Below are positions 1 through 7,762 of a DNA stretch of 50,172 bases, piece after piece. Source of the stretch: Deltaproteobacteria bacterium (lineage in GTDB: Bacteria; Myxococcota_C; UBA6777); assembly GCA_006226375.1 (NCBI GenBank), contig SBHC01000013.1, positions 1 through 50,172 of the forward strand, written 5' to 3'. The translations under genes were made by a program, and so were the position numbers. Under the pieces are notes generated by a model, which saw only the letters and a list, made by a program, of their open reading frames with translations, was not told the DNA's origin and ran no database searches. Numbering within the stretch: the stretch's first letter is position 1; the number at the start of each line of letters is the position of its first letter.

Positions 1-638
1 AAGATGACCAGCGGGGATGATAGGTAGAGAGTGGCTGCGAGAAGGCCGAGGGCTGCGCCAATATGACGGCGGCACAGCAAGAACAAAAACAGCGCCACTG
101 TGAGATTAAGAAGAAGGTTAATGAACACGACCCCATGCAGGCCCAACATACGAGCAGGCAGGTACACAAGCATCATCAGGGGAGAGTACTTGTAGCCTTG
201 GTACTGCAAACGAGGCCACTGTGTGTCGATTCGCTGTGTGTAGGGGTTGTGTCCTGTCAGGAGCTTGTCGTTGGCGTCCAGCGTGAGCGTGACCACATCG
301 ATGAGTCCAGAGCCATGGACGACATAGTGAGAGGCTTTGTAGGTATGCACTGCCAGGCAAACCAAGAAGGCAAGGACAAGCAGACCTGTCGTGAATTTGG
401 AGGAGGGAGGACGAAGAGATTGTTTGCGAGCGAGGGTGCCGACCCAAACCGCCAGCAAAAAAACGATCATGGCGCGCTCGGCTCCAAAGCTCCAATCAAA
501 TCGGGAGATCAGATACATCCCCACAAACAAGCCGGGTATGATCATCAGCAAAGGCAACCACTCTGCTGCGTATCGTCGTCCCCATAAGCCTATTGTTGCG
601 CCCCAATGCACCAGACGCGCCCGCCAAACCGCAAACAT
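1..638 (-). CDS. Polytopic membrane protein, glycosyltransferase (GT-C/GT87)-like, truncated by window edge
   Basis: The frame runs off the left edge, so about 212 N-terminal residues are visible. The sequence is strongly hydrophobic, with membrane segments near residues 24-40, 51-63, 72-85 and several after 140. The stretch LLTGHNPYTQRID followed by YKYSPLMMLVYLPARMLG resembles the conserved luminal/periplasmic loop of membrane glycosyltransferases of the GT-C fold (G-x-NPY, then a YxPL..P segment), which use lipid-linked sugars. That family link is inference; the C-terminal half is missing. The ATG at 638 was chosen because a GGAGGAG sequence lies about 9 bases upstream; the same frame stays open to ATG codons at 743 and 740 without a ribosome-binding site. 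Confidence 0.6.
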   Translation of the reverse strand, partial: MFAVWRARLVHWGATIGLWGRRYAAEWLPLLMIIPGLFVGMYLISRFDWSFGAERAMIVFLLAVWVGTLARKQSLRPPSSKFTTGLLVLAFLVCLAVHTYKASHYVVHGSGLIDVVTLTLDANDKLLTGHNPYTQRIDTQWPRLQYQGYKYSPLMMLVYLPARMLGLHGVVFINLLLNLTVALFLFLLCRRHIGAALGLLAATLYLSSPLVI

Positions 639-1108
639 ACGTTCCACTCTCCTCCACAGCGCACCACGTTGAATCCATTCTCTCTGTAAGATGATCCATT
701 CGTATGTTGCGCCAATCCTCGATGATTTCCACTCGCGCATCATACTTGGGGGATAGCATCCAGTTCAAGGTGTCGATGGGAGCGATCTTGTGATCCCTGT
801 TGGGGCATGCTTTTCCCGCTTCTACATGATCAACCACGTTGGGATCGATGATCGGGGATTCGTTGGAATGGAGCACGTTTGCTCCGATCGTCCTGACATT
901 TTGACAAGTTGTGTTGTGGCTCACACGTGCTCAGGGCTCTTTTTGTGACTTGGCTCACTCTTTTATATTTTTTAGGTATTTATCAAAAAAACTTTGAAAC
1001 AAAGTCGTGATGCTTCCGACTTAGGAAAGTAGAACTGATGAAAGGGAGACAAACTACAACCCACTCTTTTGGGGGGGTTGAAGAGCACGAGCAATGAGGA
1101 AACCAGTC
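639..1108. other. Intergenic stretch between divergent genes
   Basis: No convincing gene. The two flanking genes point away from each other, so this interval should hold promoters for both. An AT-rich run at about 960-1000 is the best place for the promoter of the plus-strand barrel gene, but no confident -35/-10 pair was identified. The long minus-strand open frame at 496-924 has no domain-like character and overlaps the better-supported membrane protein frame. Confidence 0.4.
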
Positions 1109-1978
1109 ATGAAACAGAGCACGAAACAAAGAGCAACACGACAATGGATGTCATGGTTTTCCGCAGCAGCACTGATTCTTGGAATGATGAGTGCGGCACA
1201 GGCTGAGTCCAATCTACCGAAGGAGCCTTCTTCCAAGGAGAAGAAAGAGCGCAAGGTAGCGATGGCTGACAAAGAGCCGACCGCGCCTGAATCGGTTGCC
1301 CAACGTGCGAAGTCTCCGTCCCGAACGGGTGGATGGCACATGAACCTGGAAGCCATCTCAACCACGCCCATCGACATCGGCGGTCGCTTGACCCTGGAAA
1401 TGCCCGGCCGCATCCGCTTGTCGACCTCTGTGGGTGTGATGCCCGCTTTCAACGCTGAACTCGTCAACACCATAATGACAGGTGCTGGCTTGTACGACCA
1501 GCAAACCGCCAGCATCCTCAAAACCAGCCTGACAGGCTCGATCGTTTGGCGTTTGCATCTGGAGTGGCGTCCCTTCTCACAAGCAGGTTTTTACCTGGGT
1601 GGTGGTTACGGCATGGTGGTCCTCAACAGCCGAATCACAGGCGCAAGTCTGGCCGGTCTTTCCTTGGGAGTGCCTGCAAGCCTCCTGAACGCCGCAAGCT
1701 TCAACATGAACTCCACGTTGCACATGATGAGCGGCGAGTTGGGTTATGAGTTCCACTTCTTCCGCAACGTGATGTCGCTCCGGCTGGCAGTGGGCTTCAC
1801 TGGAACAGTGGCTTCCAACACCCAAATCCAGGCCCAAGTGTCGTCGGCAGTGCCCGCTCAATTCCGGGCGACCATCACAAGTGCAGCCAATCAGGCCGCT
1901 GGCGCGTTTGACAATATGTATCGGCAGTACATCTTCTCGCCGACCTTTTCCATCGCGACAGGATTCCGATTCTTCTAA
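1109..1978 (+). CDS. Exported outer-membrane beta-barrel-like protein
   Basis: This is a 289-residue protein of unknown function. A signal peptide is visible (basic start, hydrophobic core WFSAAALILGMMSAA, cleavage near AQA-E). A charged Ser/Lys/Glu linker follows. From about residue 75 alternating hydrophobic/polar strands with Gly/Asn turns run to the end (FYLGGGYGMVVL, LGYEFHFF, LRLAVGFTG), and the last residues are GFRFF. A terminal aromatic after alternating residues is typical of outer-membrane barrels recognised by BamA. Start: the ATG at 1109 has GAGG 9 bases upstream; an in-frame ATG at 1094 would add five residues with a weaker site. It is monocistronic, followed by a terminator-like hairpin. 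No family was recognised. Confidence 0.75.
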   Translation: MKQSTKQRATRQWMSWFSAAALILGMMSAAQAESNLPKEPSSKEKKERKVAMADKEPTAPESVAQRAKSPSRTGGWHMNLEAISTTPIDIGGRLTLEMPGRIRLSTSVGVMPAFNAELVNTIMTGAGLYDQQTASILKTSLTGSIVWRLHLEWRPFSQAGFYLGGGYGMVVLNSRITGASLAGLSLGVPASLLNAASFNMNSTLHMMSGELGYEFHFFRNVMSLRLAVGFTGTVASNTQIQAQVSSAVPAQFRATITSAANQAAGAFDNMYRQYIFSPTFSIATGFRFF

Positions 1979-2040
1979 TTTCATTCTCCTGTAAGCCCCT
2001 CCCCCTATCCGCCGTCTGATCCTTCCCTATTTCCTTCGAC

Positions 2041-2095
2041 CTCCCTCTCCCACTAGCTTACACCTCGGGAGAGGGGGGGTACCCTACCTTTTTCT
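2041..2095 (+). terminator. Terminator-like hairpin after the barrel gene
   Basis: CCCTCTCCC at 2043-2051 pairs perfectly with GGGAGAGGG at 2067-2075 across a 15-base loop. A run of five T follows at about 2089-2093, a little further from the stem than usual. Position, 60 bases after the stop codon, fits a terminator for the gene ending at 1978. Confidence 0.5.
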
Positions 2096-2701
2096 ACCTC
2101 GTTTTCTTGTCTTGTTGATCCAAAGATCATTGTGATCACGATCCATCCTTTCTTGCCTATTTGGGCCTCCAGATATTACATGTCGTCTCTGCAAGTCCTC
2201 GTCATTTATCATGAAATCTTTGTGTGTCACGTTATGACAGGCGCGCTCGATATTCTTGATCACGTAAGGAGGCAAGAGAGAACATCTCTTCCTTTTGCTC
2301 TTTCACAATTCAACATACCTTTCCTCTTTGGCAGCCCTTGTGGATGCCGATGTTGCTCAACCCACTTCGTGTAGGTTGTCCTTTGGTCAACGTGGGAGCT
2401 GGAGTACCACAGAGCAAAACACTCCAAGTACCGGGCTGAAGAGATCCCGGAGGAAAAACCGCGCACGTTGTCTGAAAGGACAACATTCAGTGTGTGTGTC
2501 CATTCAATCTCTTCGAAGGACGAAACTCTGGACCAATCTTCCTGGAACGATTGGACCGCGGGGTTCCGGAGTGAAACGGGAGTTCACGACAAACACCCTC
2601 CCATCACCCAACACACCTGGATGCTCCTCACATCCCAACACAAACAGGTAGAACGAAATGTTGTATCTGTTTGTGCAGGCTACGCTTCTTTCGGGAAGCT
2701 A

Positions 2702-2775
2702 GGCATTCTTTGTAACAGGTAGAGAGCTTGACGAGGCAACAGCTGTACGTCGCGCTACCTCCAACAAAGAATACC
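2702..2775. repeat. Imperfect inverted repeat (21-bp arms)
   Basis: The arm at 2702-2722 pairs with 2755-2775 at 17 of 21 positions: a 12-position outer helix with one mismatch, a 3x3 internal loop, then a 6-bp inner helix. AAGCT/AGCTT just outside both arms may extend the pairing. Confidence 0.75.
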
Positions 2776-3077
2776 GAACAGCTTGGACCTATCGTGAGAC
2801 AGCGCCCGATCCGTGGAAGGTTGTGGAAGCGTGGTTGTGGCATCCCGCCGGAACCATCCAAACACTCACGATTGAGGCATCGTTTGGAACACTGAAGCTT
2901 TGGCTTCCCGTCTATTTTCACCGTCCAATGTCTTGCAATGGCTTTGCTGCTGCAAGCAGGGAAACAACGTTGCTGGTTTCGACACCTTTTCGTGTGATCG
3001 CTCCGACTTTTTGACGGTTATCACGGTTCTCGTCGACGCTCCCAACGAAGCATCTCGACAACACCTCCAGGACCTTT

Positions 3078-3135
3078 GGAGTCTTGTTGAAGGAGAAACC
3101 GATCTTCGGGTCTTGTTCTCTTTCAACAAGACTCC
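3078..3135. repeat. Long near-perfect inverted repeat (20-bp arms)
   Basis: The left arm at 3078-3097 (GGAGTCTTGTTGAAGGAGAA) and the right arm at 3116-3135 pair at 19 of 20 positions across an 18-base loop. The loop itself can form a small CCGA/TCGG stem. It lies in gene-free DNA with no T tract, so it does not look like an ordinary terminator. Confidence 0.8.
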
Positions 3136-3387
3136 ATCGCTGAATCTCTCTCCAAGAGGTTTGTGCACCTTCACAGCTTTGTGGCACAAAACGTTTCGCT
3201 TTATCGTGAGACGGACCCAGGCTCATACAGTTGCAGAGAGCACGACACTTGCATCCCAGCTTCGGTTGGGTGCGGTCTTGTTCTCTGCTGCGGTGTGAGC
3301 TTTTTGTGTTTTAGAGCGTTCTTTGGAGGATTGGAGGAAGCGAAAGTTGGGGAAAGGCATCGTTTGGGAAGCGGTTTTCAGTCAGGC

Positions 3388-5235
3388 TTACTTTGTTTTG
3401 TCCATGATCACTTTAAATTGGACGCGGCGGTTCTTCGCTCGATTCTTCCTACTGGTGTTGGGAACGAGTGGCTTGCCCATACCAAATCCTTCGGATTGTA
3501 GGCGATCTTTGTTGATGCCTTTCTTGATCAAGTAACGTCGAACCGAAGCGGCGCGGCGCTTGGACAGCCCCAGGTTGTAGCGTTTTCCGCCGATGTTGTC
3601 GGTGTGTCCTTCAATCAAGACCTTGATCTTGGACTGGCTGTTCATCACGTTGACCACCTGGTCCAAGATCGGGAACGACTTACGAAGAATGCGTGAGCTT
3701 CCTGTGCGGAACTGGATCTTCTGAAGGATGACGATCTCTTTTTGCGTCACCTTCACAAGGATCACTTTGGGACAGCCATGTTTGCTGGGATCTTTTGTAT
3801 TGGGAAGACCCTTCACGAACTTGCACTTGTCGAGGCGGTCAACGATGCCGTCTTTGTCCACGTCGGTGTCAGGACAGCCGTTGTTTTCTTTGGGTCCTTT
3901 GACCTTGGGACACTTGTCGATGTTGTCGGTGAGGCCGTCACCATCGGTGTCAGGCCAGGGACAACCTTTGTTCTCTTTGGGTCCTTTGACCTTGGGGCAC
4001 TTGTCGATGTTGTCGGTGAGACCGTCACCATCGGTATCGGGCCACGGGCAGCCGTTGTTCTCTTTGGGACCTTTGACCTTGGGACACTTATCAATGTTGT
4101 CGGTGAGGCCGTCGCCATCGGTGTCAGGCCACGGGCAGCCGTTGTTCTCTTTGGGTCCTTTGACCTTGGGACACTTGTCGATGTTGTCGGTGAGGCCGTC
4201 GCCGTCGGTGTCGGGCCAGGGACAACCTTGGTTTTCTCGTGGACCTTTGACTGTGGGGCAGCGGTCCTGCTCGTCGACGATGCCGTCTTTGTCTTTGTCA
4301 TGCTCTTTGGGGGCCCAGACGACGCCGAAGATGGCGCGGAAACGAGGAGCACCATAACCGGAGGTCAGTCCAATCGCAGCGCCGAACTTGATGCTCAGAT
4401 CTCTGTAGCCAAGAGGCATGATTCGGCCACCCACAAACAACTCAAGCGGTGACGTCAAAACAGACGTGCTCTCGCTGATGGCTGTGGAGCCTGAGAGATC
4501 CATGAGGAATTCAAACGGACGAGCCAAACGGAAGCCCAATCCCAACGCATAGAACAGCTCGTGATTGATATTCAGGTTGACAAGTTGGGTGGCTGGGAGA
4601 AATCGATACCCAAAGTTCAGGCCGATGTTCACGAACGAGATCTGCTTGTTGAGGAGGGCAGCGACTCCGAAAGTCATTGGACCTTCCCCGTTCATCTTGG
4701 AGGTGTCTCCAGAGGGAATGCCGAGGTAGGCCTGGAAAGCCAAGTTCAGGAAGTGCTTCTTTTCTCGGAGCGCCTGAAACTTCAAATGCACCTTGATATC
4801 AGAGAAGGCAAAACCAGAGAGGTCATTCCCCCGAATCGATGCAGGAAACAGATTGTTGTTGGGGATGGTCCCTACTTGGTAGAGCGTCATCGGGACGCTG
4901 ATGTACAAATCAAACCAGTCGGTAAATCCAATGCCCCCGATGACATCCACAGCAAACTGATGATCCATCACTGGAGTGATATCGGACGAGTTTGGACCAC
5001 GGAAAGTGAGGGGGCGGTTGCCGTAGTTAAACATGACACCCACCAGATACTTCCACTGGCCCAGGTTGCGACCTGATTGCGTGTGTAGCATTCCATACGG
5101 ATCACCCAACGGTCGATACTGTTGGAGCTGAAACGCAGTTTCCTGGGCCTGGGCTGGAAGACTCCAGAGACCGAGCCACAACAAGCATAAGAGCGGGAGA
5201 ACAAGGGCAGAGAGTCGGCGTTTGGGTGTCGACAT
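3388..5235 (-). CDS. OmpA-family outer-membrane protein with TSP3 calcium-binding repeats
   Basis: A 615-residue envelope protein. Parts in order: a signal peptide (to about residue 30, ending PAQAQ); a barrel-like region to about residue 300; five or six thrombospondin type 3 repeats (about 310-480), each carrying DTDGDG-type calcium-ligand motifs and a Cys pair; and a C-terminal OmpA-like peptidoglycan-binding domain (about 495-610) with the hallmark EGHTDN and LSKRRAASVRRYL. Known family role: the C-terminal domain grips peptidoglycan while the N-terminus sits in the outer membrane, so the repeats would span the periplasm. Start: the ATG at 5235 has AAGGAG upstream; the TTG at 5268 has no site and would bury the signal peptide. 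It has its own promoter region, because a terminator lies between it and the upstream gene. Confidence 0.9.
   Translation of the reverse strand: MSTPKRRLSALVLPLLCLLWLGLWSLPAQAQETAFQLQQYRPLGDPYGMLHTQSGRNLGQWKYLVGVMFNYGNRPLTFRGPNSSDITPVMDHQFAVDVIGGIGFTDWFDLYISVPMTLYQVGTIPNNNLFPASIRGNDLSGFAFSDIKVHLKFQALREKKHFLNLAFQAYLGIPSGDTSKMNGEGPMTFGVAALLNKQISFVNIGLNFGYRFLPATQLVNLNINHELFYALGLGFRLARPFEFLMDLSGSTAISESTSVLTSPLELFVGGRIMPLGYRDLSIKFGAAIGLTSGYGAPRFRAIFGVVWAPKEHDKDKDGIVDEQDRCPTVKGPRENQGCPWPDTDGDGLTDNIDKCPKVKGPKENNGCPWPDTDGDGLTDNIDKCPKVKGPKENNGCPWPDTDGDGLTDNIDKCPKVKGPKENKGCPWPDTDGDGLTDNIDKCPKVKGPKENNGCPDTDVDKDGIVDRLDKCKFVKGLPNTKDPSKHGCPKVILVKVTQKEIVILQKIQFRTGSSRILRKSFPILDQVVNVMNSQSKIKVLIEGHTDNIGGKRYNLGLSKRRAASVRRYLIKKGINKDRLQSEGFGMGKPLVPNTSRKNRAKNRRVQFKVIMDKTK
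3870..4290 (-). repeat. 87-bp tandem repeats within the OmpA/TSP3 gene
   Basis: Four nearly identical 87-base units (phase markers at 3904, 3991, 4078 and 4165 in plus-strand numbering) encode a 29-residue unit built on DTDGDGLTDNIDKCPKVKG. Units differ mostly at silent positions and one Asn/Lys, so they look recently expanded or homogenised. Confidence 0.9.
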
Positions 5236-5340
5236 GGGTGCGGGCGCTCCTTCATCCAGAGAGTGCAAGTACCAGGAATGGTGATTCCTAGGGTTCTAAT
5301 GGATGGAGGCGATCCCGTCAATACCAGGGCAACACACACA

Positions 5341-5370
5341 AAAAAACCGGAAGTCCAAAGACTCCCGGTT
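5341..5370 (-). terminator. Intrinsic terminator after the Spy-like gene
   Basis: Read on the minus strand, AACCGG pairs with CCGGTT around an AGTC/GACT inner stem, followed by six or seven T. It lies about 35 bases past the stop of the Spy-like gene and separates it from the OmpA gene. Confidence 0.8.
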
Positions 5371-5405
5371 CTTGCTAGCTCTTCCGAAGAAAGCCAGAGG
5401 ATGAG

Positions 5406-6050
5406 TTAGAGGGCTTTTTTCTCAACAGGCTTGGACTCGGGGGTTTCCAGGCTGGAGTCATCCTTGTCGGAGTTCTTCTTCCAACGACGCTTGTGCCAGT
5501 GACGCTTGCCCCAACCACGCTTCTTCCAATGACGCTTGCCCCAGTGACGGCCACCGCGCATACCGTAGCGACGGAATCGACGCATACGACGGAAGCGACG
5601 CATACGGCGGCATTTCTTACGAAGTTTGGAGCGTTGCTCTGCGGTCAACATACCTCGAATGGAGAGCATGGTTTTGACGCGGAGTACCTTGGCCTGACCT
5701 TTCAACGTGTGAATCTTCTGAACCAGCGCCACAACTTTGGCTTGGTCTACGTTGGGGTTGTCGAGCAGATCCTTCATATCCACCCGGAGGAGCTTGATCT
5801 TCGCCCGCAAGGGAATCATCTGTTTCTTGAAGCTTGTGCGCAACGTTTTGAGCTTGCTGATTTGGCTGTCGTTCAAGCCAGCCCGTTTCTTGAGCGCCCT
5901 GGAAGGAGCCCTCATCAGCATGCCCATGCAGCCTTTCTTTCCGCGGCGGTGCTTCTTCCACCGACCCCGGTGGGCGTCTGCGTTTCCTGGTAGAGCGAAC
6001 AACATCACCCCTGCAACGGCTAGCAATCCTGCTTTCAACATTGTTTTCAT
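5406..6050 (-). CDS. Periplasmic Spy/CpxP/ZraP-like protein with very basic tail
   Basis: A 214-residue exported protein. The signal peptide ends about ALPGNADA. The helical core (about residues 45-125) has the spacing of the LTXXQ family: LNDSQISKLKTLRTSFKKQM near the start and LTAEQRSKLRK at the end. Known members (Spy, CpxP, ZraP) are periplasmic chaperone-like or metal-binding stress proteins. The C-terminal 65 residues are extremely rich in Arg, Lys, Trp and His (RRMRRFRR, KRHWKKRGWGKRHW), a feature not usual for the family. Start: in the AGGAGAATGTCGATG context the second ATG (6050) is 7 bases from AGGAG; the first is too close. A sigma54 promoter lies 90 bases upstream. The kinase and sigma54 activator just upstream on the same strand suggest it is their target. 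Confidence 0.75.
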   Translation of the reverse strand: MKTMLKAGLLAVAGVMLFALPGNADAHRGRWKKHRRGKKGCMGMLMRAPSRALKKRAGLNDSQISKLKTLRTSFKKQMIPLRAKIKLLRVDMKDLLDNPNVDQAKVVALVQKIHTLKGQAKVLRVKTMLSIRGMLTAEQRSKLRKKCRRMRRFRRMRRFRRYGMRGGRHWGKRHWKKRGWGKRHWHKRRWKKNSDKDDSSLETPESKPVEKKAL

Positions 6051-6138
6051 CGACATTCTCCTGTCTGTTTCGTGTGATGGAGCCAGCAAACCTGACTCAT
6101 CGTGGCCGTCACCTTTTGTGAGGCTCGCCCCGTCCTTG

Positions 6139-6154
6139 AGCAACGGACATGCCA
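6139..6154 (-). promoter_or_regulatory. Sigma54 (-24/-12) promoter for the Spy-like gene
   Basis: On the minus strand the sequence is TGGCATGTCCGTTGCT. The invariant GG and GC are exactly 10 bases apart, and 11 of 12 informative positions fit TGGCACG-N4-TTGCW. The predicted start leaves a leader of roughly 75-80 bases before the ATG at 6050. The adjacent NtrC-type activator makes it functionally sensible. Confidence 0.75.
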
Positions 6155-6332
6155 CGATCCAAAAAGAGAGAATGTGTAATGGTTTCAGTGATTTTTGCTT
6201 GTGGCGGTTCGCAAAAAAGAAGAACCCTGCAGATCTTGCATGGAGCCCAACACGATCTTCATGCGGATTCTGCAGGATGAGAGGCTGAAATTGAAATGGT
6301 GCATGGAGAAGCAAGAAGACAGAGGAAGTGGA

Positions 6333-7685
6333 TTAAGAGATATCGTACTTCTTAAGCTTGTCGTAGAGGGTACGAAGGCCAATGCCGAGGATCTCTGCGG
6401 CTTTGCGACGGTTCCCATCGACCGAAGCCAGCGCGGTGATGATCGCTTCACGTTCCAGATCGGCCAAGGATTGTGGCTCGTCGGAAGAACCGGATGATTC
6501 CGAGGGAAACGACACTCCAGCCTGGTGAGGGGGTTGGATGTGTTCAAGTCCGATAGGCTCTCCATCGGCGAGGATTGCGGCGCGCTCCAACGCGTTGGAC
6601 AAAGCGCGGACGTTCCCAGGCCAATCCCATGTGGCGATCGCCTTTTCAGCCTCGGAGCTTAAGATGACTTCGTCCCGGCCTAACTCCTCTGCGATCCGAC
6701 GCAAGAGAGTGTTGGCGATGGGAACAATATCTTCACGACGTTCACGCAAGGGGGGAAGCTCTACGGGGAACACAGCGAGGCGGTGGTAGAGGTCTTCACG
6801 GAAGAGTCCTTCGTTCACAAGCGCAGGGAGGTTTCGGTTGGTCGCTGCGATCCAGCGGACGTCGCAGGAGAGGGTCTGGTTGCCGCCCACACGCTCGTAT
6901 GTTTTTTCCTGGAGTACACGGAGCAGCTTGGCTTGGAGGTCAAGCTTCATCTCCCCGATCTCATCGAGAAAAAAGGTGCCACCTTCAGCGCTTTCGATGC
7001 GGCCTTCTCGTCGCTCTGAGGCTCCAGTAAAGGCTCCTTTCTCATGACCGAACAGCTCGCTTTCCAGCAAATGTTCAGAGAGAGCAGCGCAATTGACCGC
7101 GACAAACGGTTGCTCCGATCGAGGGCTCCACTCGTGGATCTTTCGGGCCGTCACTTCCTTGCCGGTCCCGCTCTCCCCGGTTAGCAGCACGGTCGCTTTG
7201 GTTCGCGCCACTTTCTGCAGCGCATCCAATACGGGCTCCATGGCGGAAGCCCCGTAGGTGAGAGGGGTATCGTCTTCTGTGCTGTCTTGTTGGGTGTGAC
7301 GAACCTGGCTATCCACTTCCTTGCGATGGACGAGGGCTTTCTCTACCAGGTTGCGAAGCTTCTTTGGGCTCTCCAGCGGCTTTTGCAGAAAGTCGAAGGC
7401 GCCCAGCTTCATCGCTTCCACCGCGGTGTCAACGGAGCCATGGGCTGTTAGAACGATCACGACAAGCTCCGGCTGCAGGCTTTTGGCGCGGCGGACCAGG
7501 GTCATCCCGTCCATTTCAGGCATTCGAAGGTCAGTTAAGAGCAGGGTATACACCTGCTCTTCCAGGAGCATCAGGGCTTCCTGCCCGTCGGCCGCTGTGG
7601 CTACCTGATACCCTTCCATTTCCAACACTTCTGCGATGAAACTTCGGATGCCTTCCTCGTCGTCCACCACCAAAATACGGATCAT
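6333..7685 (-). CDS. NtrC-family sigma54-dependent response regulator (ZraR-like)
   Basis: This 450-residue protein has a receiver domain (residues 1-120, phosphoacceptor D52 in [13 protein letters not shown], Lys in FLQKPLE), an AAA+ sigma54-activation domain (about 140-375; Walker A GESGTGKE, the sigma54-contact loop GAFTGA, Walker [12 protein letters not shown]) and a Fis-type helix-turn-helix at the C-terminus ([20 protein letters not shown]). Known role: on phosphorylation it forms hexamers at upstream sites and uses ATP to open sigma54 promoters. It lies 77 bases after its kinase on the same strand and just before a Spy/ZraP-like gene with a sigma54 promoter. The layout parallels ZraSR-ZraP; the inducing signal here is unknown, so no symbol is given. 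Confidence 0.93.
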   Translation of the reverse strand: MIRILVVDDEEGIRSFIAEVLEMEGYQVATAADGQEALMLLEEQVYTLLLTDLRMPEMDGMTLVRRAKSLQPELVVIVLTAHGSVDTAVEAMKLGAFDFLQKPLESPKKLRNLVEKALVHRKEVDSQVRHTQQDSTEDDTPLTYGASAMEPVLDALQKVARTKATVLLTGESGTGKEVTARKIHEWSPRSEQPFVAVNCAALSEHLLESELFGHEKGAFTGASERREGRIESAEGGTFFLDEIGEMKLDLQAKLLRVLQEKTYERVGGNQTLSCDVRWIAATNRNLPALVNEGLFREDLYHRLAVFPVELPPLRERREDIVPIANTLLRRIAEELGRDEVILSSEAEKAIATWDWPGNVRALSNALERAAILADGEPIGLEHIQPPHQAGVSFPSESSGSSDEPQSLADLEREAIITALASVDGNRRKAAEILGIGLRTLYDKLKKYDIS

Positions 7686-7762
7686 TCCTGCTCCTTCTGC
7701 CTACAACAAATTACGGATCGAGTGCATGCTTTGCCTTTTCCTAACATGCAAGCAACCGCAGT

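Larger units (their letters stand above)
2100..3310 (+). ncRNA. Candidate large structured RNA or hairpin-array locus (hypothesis)
   Basis: No open frame here has protein-like character, yet the DNA is packed with inverted repeats. Examples: CACAAACAG 2639-2647 with 2667-2675; 2702-2722 with 2755-2775 (17 of 21 pairs); TCCAAAC 2857-2863 with 2882-2888; GAAGC 2894-2898 with 2903-2907; 3078-3097 with 3116-3135 (19 of 20 pairs); TTTGTGC 3160-3166 with 3184-3190, which encloses CACA/TGTG; and CCCAGC-TTCG-GTTGGG at 3255-3270, a C(UUCG)G tetraloop on the plus strand. Smaller stems sit at 2361-2396, 2401-2425, 2431-2450, 2467-2484, 2530-2557 and 2571-2587. Short direct repeats also occur (GGTCTTGTTCTCT at 3109 and 3274). 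Strand is a guess from the UUCG loop. A degenerate repeat array is the main alternative. Confidence 0.4.

Noticed and set aside
63-924. Several open frames (plus 63-587, minus 118-495, minus 496-924)
   Set aside because: They overlap the edge-truncated minus-strand membrane protein frame, which has clear membrane segments and a ribosome-binding site; the others have no domain-like sequence.
2132-3535. Many short open frames on both strands in the gene-free stretch
   Set aside because: They overlap one another, lack ribosome-binding sites and their apparent mutual similarity comes from the inverted repeats.
3728-4452. Plus-strand frames opposite the TSP3 repeats
   Set aside because: Repetitive antisense shadows of the OmpA/TSP3 gene.
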